A DNA stretch of 64,000 nt from Nocardioides terrae (lineage in GTDB: Bacteria; Actinomycetota; Actinomycetes; Propionibacteriales; Nocardioidaceae), in NCBI RefSeq assembly GCF_900112345.1, contig NZ_FOLB01000001.1:514307-578306 (forward strand). Direction: 5' to 3'. The translations under genes were made by a program, and so were the position numbers. Under the pieces are notes generated by a model. It was not told where the DNA came from, searched no databases, and saw only the letters and a list, made by a program, of their open reading frames with translations. The stretch's first letter is position 1, and each line of letters opens with the position of its first letter. This document shows, in pieces, positions 8,757-17,833 of this stretch.

Positions 8757-9659
8757 GTGGCCGATCACGTCGAGGTTTCCGAGGAGCAGCTCGCCCCGGT
8801 CGGCGACGGCATCGAGCTCTGCTTCCAGACCTTCGGGTCGCCCGATGCCGACCCGCTGCTGCTCGTCATGGGCCTCGGCGGCCCGATGACCTGGTGGGAC
8901 GAGCGGCTGTGCCGCCAGCTCGCCGACGCGGGCTTCTTCGTCATCCGCTACGACAACCGTGACGTCGGGCGCTCGACGCGGGTCGAGGGGCGCGTCTCGA
9001 TGTCGATGCTGACGCGAGCGTTCCTCGGCCTTCGCACGCGGGCGCCGTACACGCTCGACGACCTGGCGCGCGACGCGCTCGGCCTGCTCGACCACCTGGG
9101 GATCGTGGCCGCGCACGTCTGGGGCGTGTCGATGGGCGGCATGATCGCCCAGACGCTGGCCGTCGCCCACCCCGACCGCGTGCGGTCGCTGACGTCGATG
9201 ATGTCGACCACCGGCGCGCGCACGGTCGGCTTCCAGCACCCCTCGCTGCTTCCGACCTTCCTGAGCCGCAGCGGGGACGAGGCGGGCTACGTCGAGGCGT
9301 CGGTGCGCACCTGGCGGATCATCGGGTCGCCGGGCTATCCCGTCACCGAGGAGGACGTCCGCCGCCGCGCCACCGAGACCTACGAGCGCGGCGTGTCCTC
9401 GCAGGCGACCGCGCGCCAGATGCTCGCGGTGCTCACCCAGCCCAACCGCACCCGCGACCTGTCCCGGGTCACCGTCCCGACGCTGGTGGTGCACGGCCTG
9501 GCCGACCGGATGGTCCACGTGTCGGGCGGCCGGGCCACCTCGCTCGCCGTGCCCCGCTCCGAGCTCCTGCTCATCGACGGCCTCGGGCACGACATCCCCG
9601 AGCGGCTGTGGCCGACTCTCGTCAAGGCCGTCCGCCGCAACGCCGACCGCGCCGCCTGA
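8757..9659 (+). CDS. Alpha/beta-fold hydrolase
   Basis: This 300-residue cytoplasmic protein has the alpha/beta-hydrolase core: oxyanion region LLLVMGLGGPM, nucleophile elbow GVSMGG (Ser about residue 125), a likely catalytic Asp in HGLADRM and His in GLGHDIP near the C-terminus. I see no signal peptide. Substrate cannot be inferred; relatives include esterases and epoxide or lactone hydrolases. GTG 8757 starts 4 bases after the glpX stop, so it is co-transcribed with glpX. Confidence 0.88.
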   Translation: MADHVEVSEEQLAPVGDGIELCFQTFGSPDADPLLLVMGLGGPMTWWDERLCRQLADAGFFVIRYDNRDVGRSTRVEGRVSMSMLTRAFLGLRTRAPYTLDDLARDALGLLDHLGIVAAHVWGVSMGGMIAQTLAVAHPDRVRSLTSMMSTTGARTVGFQHPSLLPTFLSRSGDEAGYVEASVRTWRIIGSPGYPVTEEDVRRRATETYERGVSSQATARQMLAVLTQPNRTRDLSRVTVPTLVVHGLADRMVHVSGGRATSLAVPRSELLLIDGLGHDIPERLWPTLVKAVRRNADRAA

Positions 9660-9662
9660 CCG

Positions 9663-9777
9663 CCGAGGGGTCAATCCCTCCGCATCGAGGAGTCACCCCA
9701 CACGCATCGAGGGGTCGATCCGTCCGGCCGAAGGCTGGACGGATCGACCCCTCGATGCTGAGGGATTGACCCCTCGG
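9663..9777. terminator. Nested double inverted repeat between convergent genes
   Basis: The gap between two converging genes is almost wholly palindromic. Outer arms of 18 bases (9663-9680 and 9760-9777) pair perfectly, and inner arms of 22 bases (9704-9725 and 9737-9758) pair perfectly and extend by four more pairs to a GAA loop. The left side has a spare partial copy (9681-9703, CGCATCGAGGAGTCACCCC), so the unit GCATCGAGGGGTC recurs. It can serve as a bidirectional terminator, but it is far longer than needed for that. Confidence 0.75.
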
Positions 9778-9780
9778 GGA

Positions 9781-10863
<1,083 letters not shown>

Positions 10864-10940
10864 GACGAAACTGCTCCTTCACCGGCAGGTACGTGCCGGA
10901 CGATCCGTAGTGAAGTGATGCCACAGGTGTGGCGGCCATC

Positions 10941-10946
10941 ACCCTA
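10941..10946 (-). promoter_or_regulatory. Likely -10 element of the orphan ATPase gene
   Basis: TAGGGT on the minus strand, with the LacI-type palindrome 10960-10973 lying over the position expected for the -35. This would give a leader of about 70 bases before ATG 10863. Confidence 0.4.
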
Positions 10947-10959
10947 GCCCATCGTTCGG

Positions 10960-10973
10960 CGGGAGCGCTCCCG
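10960..10973. promoter_or_regulatory. LacI-family operator between divergent sugar transport genes
   Basis: CGGGAGCGCTCCCG is a perfect palindrome with core GGGAGCGCTCCC, the operator known for actinobacterial LacI-family sugar regulators of the CelR type. It lies in the intergenic region 10864-11058 between the orphan ATPase and the LpqY-like operon, so one repressor could control both. No lacI-family gene lies in the window. Confidence 0.7.
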
Positions 10974-11058
10974 GCCCGACGGGGCCGAAATGGGGCAGGT
11001 GACAAAGCGCCGAGAACGGGGTACACCGGAGTGGCAGACGTCACAGGGGAGGCGGTCG

Positions 11059-12375
11059 ATGAGCGTGAGCGGTCATCGGAGGCGGCGGACATCCGCTCGA
11101 GCATGGGCGCTTGCCGCCGCCGGGATCCTTGCGAGTACGACGATCACCGCATGTTCGTCCGCATCAGGTCGGACGACGCTGGTGTGGTACATCAACCCCG
11201 ACAGCGGGGGTCAGGCCGCGGTCGCGAAGAACTGCAGCACCGGCGACTACGCGATCACCACGCAGGTGCTGCCGCAGGACGCCAGCCAGCAGCGGATCCA
11301 GCTGGCCCGTCGGCTGGCCGCCCACGACAGCGGCATCGACCTGATGAGCATCGACCCGCCCTACACCGCGGAGTTCGCCAACGCCGGCTTCCTCGCCCCG
11401 ATCCCCCAGGACCTGCAGGACGCGATCAAGAACGGCGGCGGTGACAGCGACGGGCCACCGCAGGCGTTCGGCGGAGCGGTGGACGCGGCCACGTGGGACG
11501 GCAAGCTCGTCGCCTTCCCGTTCTGGTCCAACACCCAGGTGCTCTGGTACCGCAAGTCCTTCGTCCAGAAGGCCGGGCTCGACATGAGCAAGCCGGTCAC
11601 CTGGGACCAGATCATCGACGCGGCGGCGAAGAACGGCGGACGCATCGGCGTCCAGGCCAACAAGTACGAGGGCTACGTCGTCTGGATCAACGCCCTCATC
11701 TCCGGGGCGGGCGGGTCCATCATCGAGGACGCCGAGAAGGGCGTCGACGCGAAGATCACGATCAGCTCCGACGCCGGCACCGCCGCCGCCGGGATCATCC
11801 GCAAGCTCGCCCACTCCCCCGCGGCCCCGCCCGACCTGTCCGTCTCGAACGAGGGCACCGCGGGGTCGACCTTCGGCAGCCCGGCCGGCTCCTTCCTGGT
11901 CAACTGGACCTACATCTTCCACAACTACGACCAGACCGAGCCCGACGTCGCCAAGGACATCGGCTACACGATGTATCCGCAGACGGTCCAGGGGAAGGAC
12001 GCCCGACCGCCGTACGGCGGCATCGGGATCGGCGTCAGCAAGTACTCCGGCCACGTCGACGAGGCGATGAAGGCGGCCGCCTGCATCACCAACGCCGACA
12101 ACCAGGGCGTGAACGCGGAGATGACCGGCAACATGCCCTCGAGCGCGGCGGGCTACGCCTACCCGGCGCTGGCCAAGATCTACCCGGCCGACCTGCTGAA
12201 GCTCTTCCAGGACAGCGTCGAGGCAGCAGCGCCGCGGTCCGTGACGCCGTACTGGAGCGACATCTCCAGCGCCATCCAGAGCACGTGGCACCCGCCGATC
12301 TCCGTCGATGCGAGCACGCCGAAGGACTCGGCCTCGTTCATCGACGACGTCCTGCACGGAAAGAGGCTGCTGTGA
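11059..12375 (+). CDS. LpqY-like sugar-binding lipoprotein of an ABC importer
   Basis: This 438-residue extracellular solute-binding protein (family 1) has a lipoprotein signal with an arginine-rich start (RRRR) and lipobox ITAC (Cys32). The segment QQRIQLARRLAAHDSGIDLM followed by TAEFANAGF closely resembles mycobacterial LpqY, the trehalose receptor of LpqY-SugABC; WNTQVLWYRK-type and KYEGYVVWINALI-type segments also agree. The ligand is probably trehalose or another alpha-glucoside (inference). ATG 11059 has GGGGAGG about 7 bases upstream; the longer in-frame start lacks a site. It overlaps the next gene by GTGA. Confidence 0.87.
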   Translation: MSVSGHRRRRTSARAWALAAAGILASTTITACSSASGRTTLVWYINPDSGGQAAVAKNCSTGDYAITTQVLPQDASQQRIQLARRLAAHDSGIDLMSIDPPYTAEFANAGFLAPIPQDLQDAIKNGGGDSDGPPQAFGGAVDAATWDGKLVAFPFWSNTQVLWYRKSFVQKAGLDMSKPVTWDQIIDAAAKNGGRIGVQANKYEGYVVWINALISGAGGSIIEDAEKGVDAKITISSDAGTAAAGIIRKLAHSPAAPPDLSVSNEGTAGSTFGSPAGSFLVNWTYIFHNYDQTEPDVAKDIGYTMYPQTVQGKDARPPYGGIGIGVSKYSGHVDEAMKAAACITNADNQGVNAEMTGNMPSSAAGYAYPALAKIYPADLLKLFQDSVEAAAPRSVTPYWSDISSAIQSTWHPPISVDASTPKDSASFIDDVLHGKRLL

Positions 12376-13319
12376 CGACCACCGTGGCAACCCCTCAGAC
12401 GCGGGCGACCCGGCGGGCGCCGGCCAGCGACCGCAGCACGGCGGAGAACAGGCTCGGTCAGCGGCTGGTCGCCCCGGCGGTCCTGCTCATGCTGCTCGTG
12501 ACCGCCTGGCCGATGATCCAGGCGCTCTACCTGTCGCTGTTCCGCTACCGCCTGACCACGCCCGACGACCGCGAGTTCATCGGGCTCGGCAACTACCTCA
12601 CGGTCCTGGGCGACGGCCTGTTCTGGAAGGTCACCCTCAACACCGTGATCATCATGGTGGTGACCGTGGCGGTCGAGCTCGTCATCGGCTTCGCCTTCGC
12701 GATGGTGATGCACCGCATCGTCTTCGCCCGCGGCGTCATGCGGACCTCGATCCTCATCCCCTACGGCATCATCACCGTGGTCTCGGCGTTCGCCTGGCAG
12801 TTCACGTTCAGCATCAACAACGGCTGGGTGAACAGCTGGTTCGCCTGGCTGCCGTGGATCGGGACCGACACCAACTGGTACGGCGGCCACTGGTCGGCGA
12901 TGTTCGCGATCATGGTCTCGGAGATCTGGAAGACCACGCCGTTCATGTCGCTGCTCCTGCTCGCCGGCCTCTCCCAGGTCAGCGAGGACATGCTCGAGGC
13001 GGCCCAGGTCGACGGCGCCACCTGGTGGCAGCGGCTGTGGAAGGTGATCCTGCCGAACATGCGGGCCGCGATCATGGTCGCGGTGCTGTTCCGGGCGCTC
13101 GACGCGTTCCGGATCTTCGACAACATCTACATCATGACGAAGGGTGCGCAGAACACCCAGTCGTCCTCGTTCCTGACTTATCGCCAGGTCATCGAGCAGT
13201 TCCAGCTCGGCATGGGATCGGCGCTCTCGGTGCTGCTCTTCCTGACCGTGCTGCTGCTCGCCTTCCTCATCGTCAGACTCTTCCGGGTCGACCTGGCCCA
13301 GGCGAGGGGTGAGGGCTGA
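12372..13319 (+). CDS. Sugar ABC transporter permease (SugA/MalF type)
   Basis: The 315-residue permease has six transmembrane segments and the EAA coupling loop EAAQVDGATWWQRLWKVILP (about residues 217-236). It is the MalF-like half of the importer, with a family-typical periplasmic stretch between the first two helices (FIGLGNYLTVLGD). GTG 12372 overlaps the binding-protein stop by GTGA and has GAGG 5-6 bases upstream. It overlaps the second permease by one base (TGATG). Confidence 0.9.
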   Translation: MTTTVATPQTRATRRAPASDRSTAENRLGQRLVAPAVLLMLLVTAWPMIQALYLSLFRYRLTTPDDREFIGLGNYLTVLGDGLFWKVTLNTVIIMVVTVAVELVIGFAFAMVMHRIVFARGVMRTSILIPYGIITVVSAFAWQFTFSINNGWVNSWFAWLPWIGTDTNWYGGHWSAMFAIMVSEIWKTTPFMSLLLLAGLSQVSEDMLEAAQVDGATWWQRLWKVILPNMRAAIMVAVLFRALDAFRIFDNIYIMTKGAQNTQSSSFLTYRQVIEQFQLGMGSALSVLLFLTVLLLAFLIVRLFRVDLAQARGEG

Positions 13320-14164
13320 TGCGTCAGAAGATGGGCGTCGGGCACTGGATCGGGTTCGTCGTCATCCTGGTCTGGTGCCTCCTGCCGGTGGCCTGGATCG
13401 TGTCGCTGTCGTTCAAGTCGCTCGACGAGACGACGGTCGGCAGCCCGCAGTTCCTGCCCAAGGACCCGACCTGGGACAACTACCAGGTGCTGCTCAACTG
13501 GAACGACCCGGCCGGTCACGACTTCATGCGGGCGCTGATCAACTCCTTCGGCATCGCCCTGATCGCGACCTTCCTGTCGGTCGTGTTCGCGACCCTGGCG
13601 GCCTACGCCATCGCCCGGCTGGAGTTCCGGGGCAAGCGCCTGGTGCTCTCGATGGCGCTGGCGATCGCGATGTTCCCGGTGGTCTCGCTGGTCGGCCCGC
13701 TCTTCGACATGTGGCGCACGTTCCACCTGTTCAACACGTGGCCGGGGCTGATCATCCCCTACATGACCTTCACGCTGCCGTTGGCGATCTGGACCCTGTC
13801 GGCCTTCTTCCGCGAGATCCCGTGGGAGATGGAGCAGGCGGCGCAGGTCGACGGCGCGACCTCGTGGCAGGCCTTCCGGAAGGTGATCGTGCCGCTCGCC
13901 GCGCCCGGCGTCTTCACGGCCGCGATCCTGACCTTCTTCTTCGCCTGGAACGAGTTCGTCCTCGCGATCTCGCTGACGTCCACGACGGGCTCGCGCACGG
14001 TCCCGGCCCAGATGTCCTTCTTCGTCGGACCGGACCCGTTCAACCCGCCCTACGCCCAGCTCGCCACCGCGTCGGTCATCGTGACCATCCCGGTGATCAT
14101 CATCGTCCTGCTGTTCCAGCGCCGCATCGTCGCCGGGCTGACCTCCGGCGCAGTGAAGGGTTGA
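13319..14164 (+). CDS. Sugar ABC transporter permease (SugB/MalG type)
   Basis: The 281-residue protein is the MalG-like permease partner. It has six predicted membrane segments, the EAA loop EQAAQVDGATSWQAFRKVIVP (about residues 178-198), the LLPVAWIVSLSFKS start typical of MalG-type subunits, and a C-terminus ending in FQRRIVAGLTSGAVKG. With the preceding permease it forms the channel. The ATPase gene starts 3 bases later. Confidence 0.9.
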   Translation: MRQKMGVGHWIGFVVILVWCLLPVAWIVSLSFKSLDETTVGSPQFLPKDPTWDNYQVLLNWNDPAGHDFMRALINSFGIALIATFLSVVFATLAAYAIARLEFRGKRLVLSMALAIAMFPVVSLVGPLFDMWRTFHLFNTWPGLIIPYMTFTLPLAIWTLSAFFREIPWEMEQAAQVDGATSWQAFRKVIVPLAAPGVFTAAILTFFFAWNEFVLAISLTSTTGSRTVPAQMSFFVGPDPFNPPYAQLATASVIVTIPVIIIVLLFQRRIVAGLTSGAVKG

Positions 14165-14167
14165 GCC

Positions 14168-15361
14168 ATGGCCTCCATCACCATGAAGAACATCGTCAAG
14201 CAGTACGGCGACGGGTTCCCGGCCGTCAACGACGTCAGCATCGACATCGCCGACGGTGAGTTCATGATCCTCGTCGGGCCGTCCGGGTGCGGGAAGTCGA
14301 CCCTGCTGCGGATGATCGTCGGGCTGGAGGACATCTCCTCGGGCGACATGCTGATCGGCGACCAGCGGGTCAACGACCTGGCGCCGCGCGACCGCAACCT
14401 GGCGATGGTGTTCCAGAACTACGCGCTCTACCCCCACCTGACCGTCTACGAGAACATCGCCTTCCCGTTGCGGCTGGCCGGCGCCCCCGACAGCGAGATC
14501 GACCAGAAGGTGCGGGCGGCCTCCGCCACGCTCGAGCTCGACGAGCACCTCGACCGCAAGCCCGGCAACCTCTCGGGCGGCCAGCGTCAGCGCGTCGCGA
14601 TGGGGCGCGCGATCGTCCGCGACGCCGACGCGTTCCTCTTCGACGAGCCGCTGTCCAACCTCGACGCCAAGCTGCGCGGCCAGATGCGCACCGAGATCTC
14701 GCGGCTGCAGAAGCGGCTCGGCATCACCACCGTCTACGTCACCCACGACCAGACCGAGGCGATGACCCTCGGGGACCGGGTCGCCGTGCTCAAGCGCGGC
14801 CTGCTGCAGCAGCTCGCGACACCGCGCGAGCTCTACGAGAACCCCGGCAACCTCTTCGTCGCCGGCTTCATCGGCTCACCGCCGATGAACTTCCTGCCCG
14901 CCACGGTGGAGGGTACGACGGCCAAGCTGCCCTTCGGCAACGTCGAGCTGCCGCCCGACCGTGCCGAGCGCGCGGCCGGACACGGACTGCTGCTGGCCGG
15001 CATCCGGCCGGAGTACTTCGACGACGCGAGCACCCGTGAGGGTGCCGGCGGTTCGACCTTCCACGCCACCGTCGAGGTCGTGGAGTGGCTGGGCCACGAG
15101 ACCTACGCCTACATCCCCTACGACGCGCCGCCGGAGGTCGCCGAGCAGCTCCGCCAGCTCGAGCGCGACCTCGACGGCGAGGCGATGCACACCCAGCTCG
15201 TTGCGGCGCTCTCCGGCAACAGCCGGATCAAGGCCGGGGACCAGGCGGAGATCTGGGTCGACGCCTCGAAGATCCACCTCTTCGACCCCGAGACCGGCCG
15301 CAACCTCACCGTGGACGCCGAGCACGCGGGAACGATCCCGGACCTGGCGACGACCGCCTAG
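14168..15361 (+). CDS. Sugar ABC transporter ATP-binding protein (SugC/MsmK type)
   Basis: The 397-residue ATPase completes the LpqY-SugABC-like importer. Motifs are Walker A GPSGCGKS, Q-loop VFQNYALYPHLTV, signature LSGGQRQR, Walker B AFLFDEPLSNLDAK, VTHDQTEAM and a C-terminal OB/MalK regulatory region that is longer than in the orphan ATPase at 9781-10863 (extra segment about residues 300-360). It converges on the DUF1707 gene with only 6 bases between stops. Confidence 0.91.
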   Translation: MASITMKNIVKQYGDGFPAVNDVSIDIADGEFMILVGPSGCGKSTLLRMIVGLEDISSGDMLIGDQRVNDLAPRDRNLAMVFQNYALYPHLTVYENIAFPLRLAGAPDSEIDQKVRAASATLELDEHLDRKPGNLSGGQRQRVAMGRAIVRDADAFLFDEPLSNLDAKLRGQMRTEISRLQKRLGITTVYVTHDQTEAMTLGDRVAVLKRGLLQQLATPRELYENPGNLFVAGFIGSPPMNFLPATVEGTTAKLPFGNVELPPDRAERAAGHGLLLAGIRPEYFDDASTREGAGGSTFHATVEVVEWLGHETYAYIPYDAPPEVAEQLRQLERDLDGEAMHTQLVAALSGNSRIKAGDQAEIWVDASKIHLFDPETGRNLTVDAEHAGTIPDLATTA

Positions 15362-15367
15362 CGGACG

Positions 15368-15997
15368 CTAGCGACCCGGCAGCCGCCGGGTCCGCTCCCC
15401 CGGCATCGGCCGCCGCCTGACGTCGACGCTGCCCATCAGCGCGATGCCGCGCACCCGCACCAGCGGCGAGCCTGGCACCGGGTCGGGGTCCACCTTCGCC
15501 CGCCCCTCGGTGAACGTGCCCATGATCCCCGTGCCCGAGACGACGACGAGCGTCTGCGCGTTCACGATGACGCTGACGCTGCCCATGATGGCGCTCGCGT
15601 CGATCACGACCTCGCGGCCCGGGAAGATCGCTTGGCGCAGGTCGAGGGTGACGCTGCCCATCGACGCGAACGCGACGTGGTGCGGGGCGACGCGCCACAC
15701 GCCGCGACGGTCCTGCGAGCTCATGATCGCCAGGCTCGAGTGGTGCGCCGGCGCGCCGGCGGCAGGCACATGGGCGGACGCGGGCGTCACCTGCCGGGCG
15801 ACCGCCGGCGACGCGGGCAGGTCGGCGGTGATCGGCACCAGGTCGGCGTACGTCTTGGCGGCGTAGGCCTGCTCGAGCCGCTCGTCGAGCTCGGTGAGGT
15901 CGAGGCGACCCTCGCCCGCCGCCTCGCGCAGGACCTCCGCGACCTTGTGCCGGTCGTCGTCGGAGATCCGCAGCTGGGAGGGGTCCTCGGGGCTCAC
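15368..15997 (-). CDS. DUF1707 domain protein with C-terminal beta-rich domain
   Basis: Residues about 9-60 (LRISDDDRHKVAEVLREAAGEGRLDLTELDERL) form a DUF1707 (SHOCT-like) domain found in actinobacterial envelope and regulatory proteins. After a proline-alanine linker, residues about 110-200 hold repeated IMGSV/ALMGSVDV motifs of the cell wall-active antibiotics response domain (LiaF-like), as in putative stress-sensing proteins. No membrane segment is evident. GTG 15997 has TACCCT 6 bases upstream. Confidence 0.85.
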   Translation of the reverse strand: MSPEDPSQLRISDDDRHKVAEVLREAAGEGRLDLTELDERLEQAYAAKTYADLVPITADLPASPAVARQVTPASAHVPAAGAPAHHSSLAIMSSQDRRGVWRVAPHHVAFASMGSVTLDLRQAIFPGREVVIDASAIMGSVSVIVNAQTLVVVSGTGIMGTFTEGRAKVDPDPVPGSPLVRVRGIALMGSVDVRRRPMPGERTRRLPGR

Positions 15998-16003
15998 CCG
16001 GTC

Positions 16004-16009
16004 AGGGTA
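16004..16009 (-). promoter_or_regulatory. Leaderless -10 element of the DUF1707 gene
   Basis: TACCCT, 6 bases, then GTG 15997, without a Shine-Dalgarno sequence. Confidence 0.5.
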
Positions 16010-16028
16010 GCGACGGATCGGCCCGGCG

Positions 16029-17060
16029 TCAGTCGGCGACGACCAGGACCGGCGCGGGATCGACCGAGACCGACACCCGCTGCCCCGGCTCGAGCGCCAG
16101 GGCGATGCCGCTGGCCACCTGGGCGATGACGAGCGTGCCCTCGATGTCGACGGTGACCTGTGAGACGGGGCCTCGGAACGAGACGGCCACGACCGTGGCC
16201 GCCCCCGACTCCGACGCCGCGACCGAGACCGCCTCCGGCCGGACCAGCGCGACGCCCGTGTCCGCCGCGGAGCCGGGGAGCACCGGGATCGGCTGGCCCA
16301 GCACGGTCGCCGTACCGGCCGAGACGCTGGCGGGGATGCGGTTGGACAGGCCGACGAAGGCACCGACGAACGGGGTCGCCGGCGACGAGTAGAGCGCCGC
16401 GGGCGTCGCGAGCTGCTCGAGCCGGCCGTCGCTCATCACGCCGACCCGGTCGGCGACGGCGAGCGCCTCCTCCTGGTCGTGGGTGACGAACAGCGTCGTG
16501 GTGCCGACGTCGAGCTGGATGCGGCGGATCTCATCGCGAAGCTGGACGCGCACCTTCGCATCGAGCGCGGAGAGCGGCTCGTCGAGGAGCAGCACCGACG
16601 GCTCGATGGCCAGCGCGCGGGCCAGCGCGACCCGCTGCTGCTGACCGCCGGAGAGCTGGCGGGGGTAGCGCGATGCGTGCTCGCTGAGGCCGACCAGCTC
16701 GAGCATCTCGTGGGCGCGCCTGCGTCGCTCGGCGCCGCCCCGGCCGCGCAGCTTGAGCCCGAACGCGACGTTGTCGACGACGGTCAGGTGCGGGAAGAGC
16801 GAGTAGGCCTGGAACACCATGCCCATGTCGCGCTTGTTGGCGGGCACCCGGGTCAGGTCCTTGCCGCCGACCCGGACCTCGCCCGAGGTCGCGATGTCGA
16901 GGCCGGCCAGGATCCGCAGCGCCGTGGTCTTGCCGCAGCCCGAGGGGCCCAGCAGGGCCACCAGCTCACCCGGCTCGAGGTGGAGCGTCAGCCCGTCCAG
17001 GGCGCGGACGTCGCCGTAGTGGCGGTGCAGGTCGTCGAGCTCGACGGTCAGGCCGGTCAC
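16029..17060 (-). CDS. ABC transporter ATP-binding protein (PotA/FbpC/PhnT class)
   Basis: This ATPase of about 343 residues powers the importer encoded upstream on the same strand. It has Walker A GPSGCGKT, Q-loop VFQAYSLFPHLTV, signature LSGGQQQR, Walker B LLLDEPLSALDAK, VTHDQEEA and a C-terminal TOBE-2 domain (GVALVRPEAVSV). GTG 17060 has AAGGGG 6 bases upstream; an ATG 15 bases earlier (17075) overlaps the permease stop as ATGA and is an equally possible start. The class includes spermidine, ferric iron and 2-aminoethylphosphonate systems. Confidence 0.88.
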   Translation of the reverse strand: MTGLTVELDDLHRHYGDVRALDGLTLHLEPGELVALLGPSGCGKTTALRILAGLDIATSGEVRVGGKDLTRVPANKRDMGMVFQAYSLFPHLTVVDNVAFGLKLRGRGGAERRRRAHEMLELVGLSEHASRYPRQLSGGQQQRVALARALAIEPSVLLLDEPLSALDAKVRVQLRDEIRRIQLDVGTTTLFVTHDQEEALAVADRVGVMSDGRLEQLATPAALYSSPATPFVGAFVGLSNRIPASVSAGTATVLGQPIPVLPGSAADTGVALVRPEAVSVAASESGAATVVAVSFRGPVSQVTVDIEGTLVIAQVASGIALALEPGQRVSVSVDPAPVLVVAD

Positions 17061-17071
17061 GTCAGTCCCCT

Positions 17072-17833
17072 TCATTCAGCACGGGTCGAGCGGCGCCGGT
17101 CGAGCAGCGACAGCGCCACGAGAAGCAGGGCGGTGAGCAGCAGCGTCGCCAAGGACGCCGCCATGGACGCGCCGATGTCGCCCTTGCCGAGCAGGACGAT
17201 CCGCACGGGCAGGGTGTCGAAGTGCATGAGCGAGGAGAACGTGAACTCCCCCAGCACCAACGCGACGCTGATGAAGGCGGCGGAGAGCACTCCGCTCACG
17301 ACGTTGGGAGCGACGACGCGGGCGATGACGGTGAGCCAGCCGGCGCCGAGCGAGCGGGCCGCCTCGGCGAGCGTGGTCACGTCGATGGACGACAGCGATG
17401 CGTCAAGCGCCCGGTAGGCGAAGGGCAGCACCAGGACGACGTACACGAAGGTGAGGGTCAGCGCCGAGCCTCCGAGGAAGTAGTTGACCCAGGAGTAGAC
17501 GCCGTTGATGCCGACCACGATCACGAGCGGCGGCACGGTCAGCGGCAGGAGGCAGAGGAACTCCACCAGCCGGCTGGCCTGCGGCACCCGCAGCCGCACC
17601 CAGATCATCGTAGGGAGGAGCAGCACGAGCATGAGCGCGACGGTCAGGACCGCGAGCTCGAGGGAGGTGACGATCGCGTCGCGGACCTCCTGGTTCTCGA
17701 CCAGCGCGCGCCAGTGGTCTCCGGTGCGGCCTCCGGTCAGGAAGTCCTTGGTGCTGAAGTCGAGCAGGGACCACAGCGGTGCGAAGAAGAACGCCGCGAA
17801 GGCCAGCAGGACGAGCGGGCGCACCCACCTCAT
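17072..17833 (-). CDS. ABC transporter permease, second subunit
   Basis: The 253-residue permease has six hydrophobic segments and the coupling loop with LAEAARSLGAGWLTVIARVVAPN (about residues 160-182). Like PotC or the second permease of phosphonate importers it pairs with the protein encoded just upstream. ATG 17833 overlaps that gene's stop as ATGA and has GAGGTGG 5 bases upstream. Confidence 0.87.
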   Translation of the reverse strand: MRWVRPLVLLAFAAFFFAPLWSLLDFSTKDFLTGGRTGDHWRALVENQEVRDAIVTSLELAVLTVALMLVLLLPTMIWVRLRVPQASRLVEFLCLLPLTVPPLVIVVGINGVYSWVNYFLGGSALTLTFVYVVLVLPFAYRALDASLSSIDVTTLAEAARSLGAGWLTVIARVVAPNVVSGVLSAAFISVALVLGEFTFSSLMHFDTLPVRIVLLGKGDIGASMAASLATLLLTALLLVALSLLDRRRSTRAE

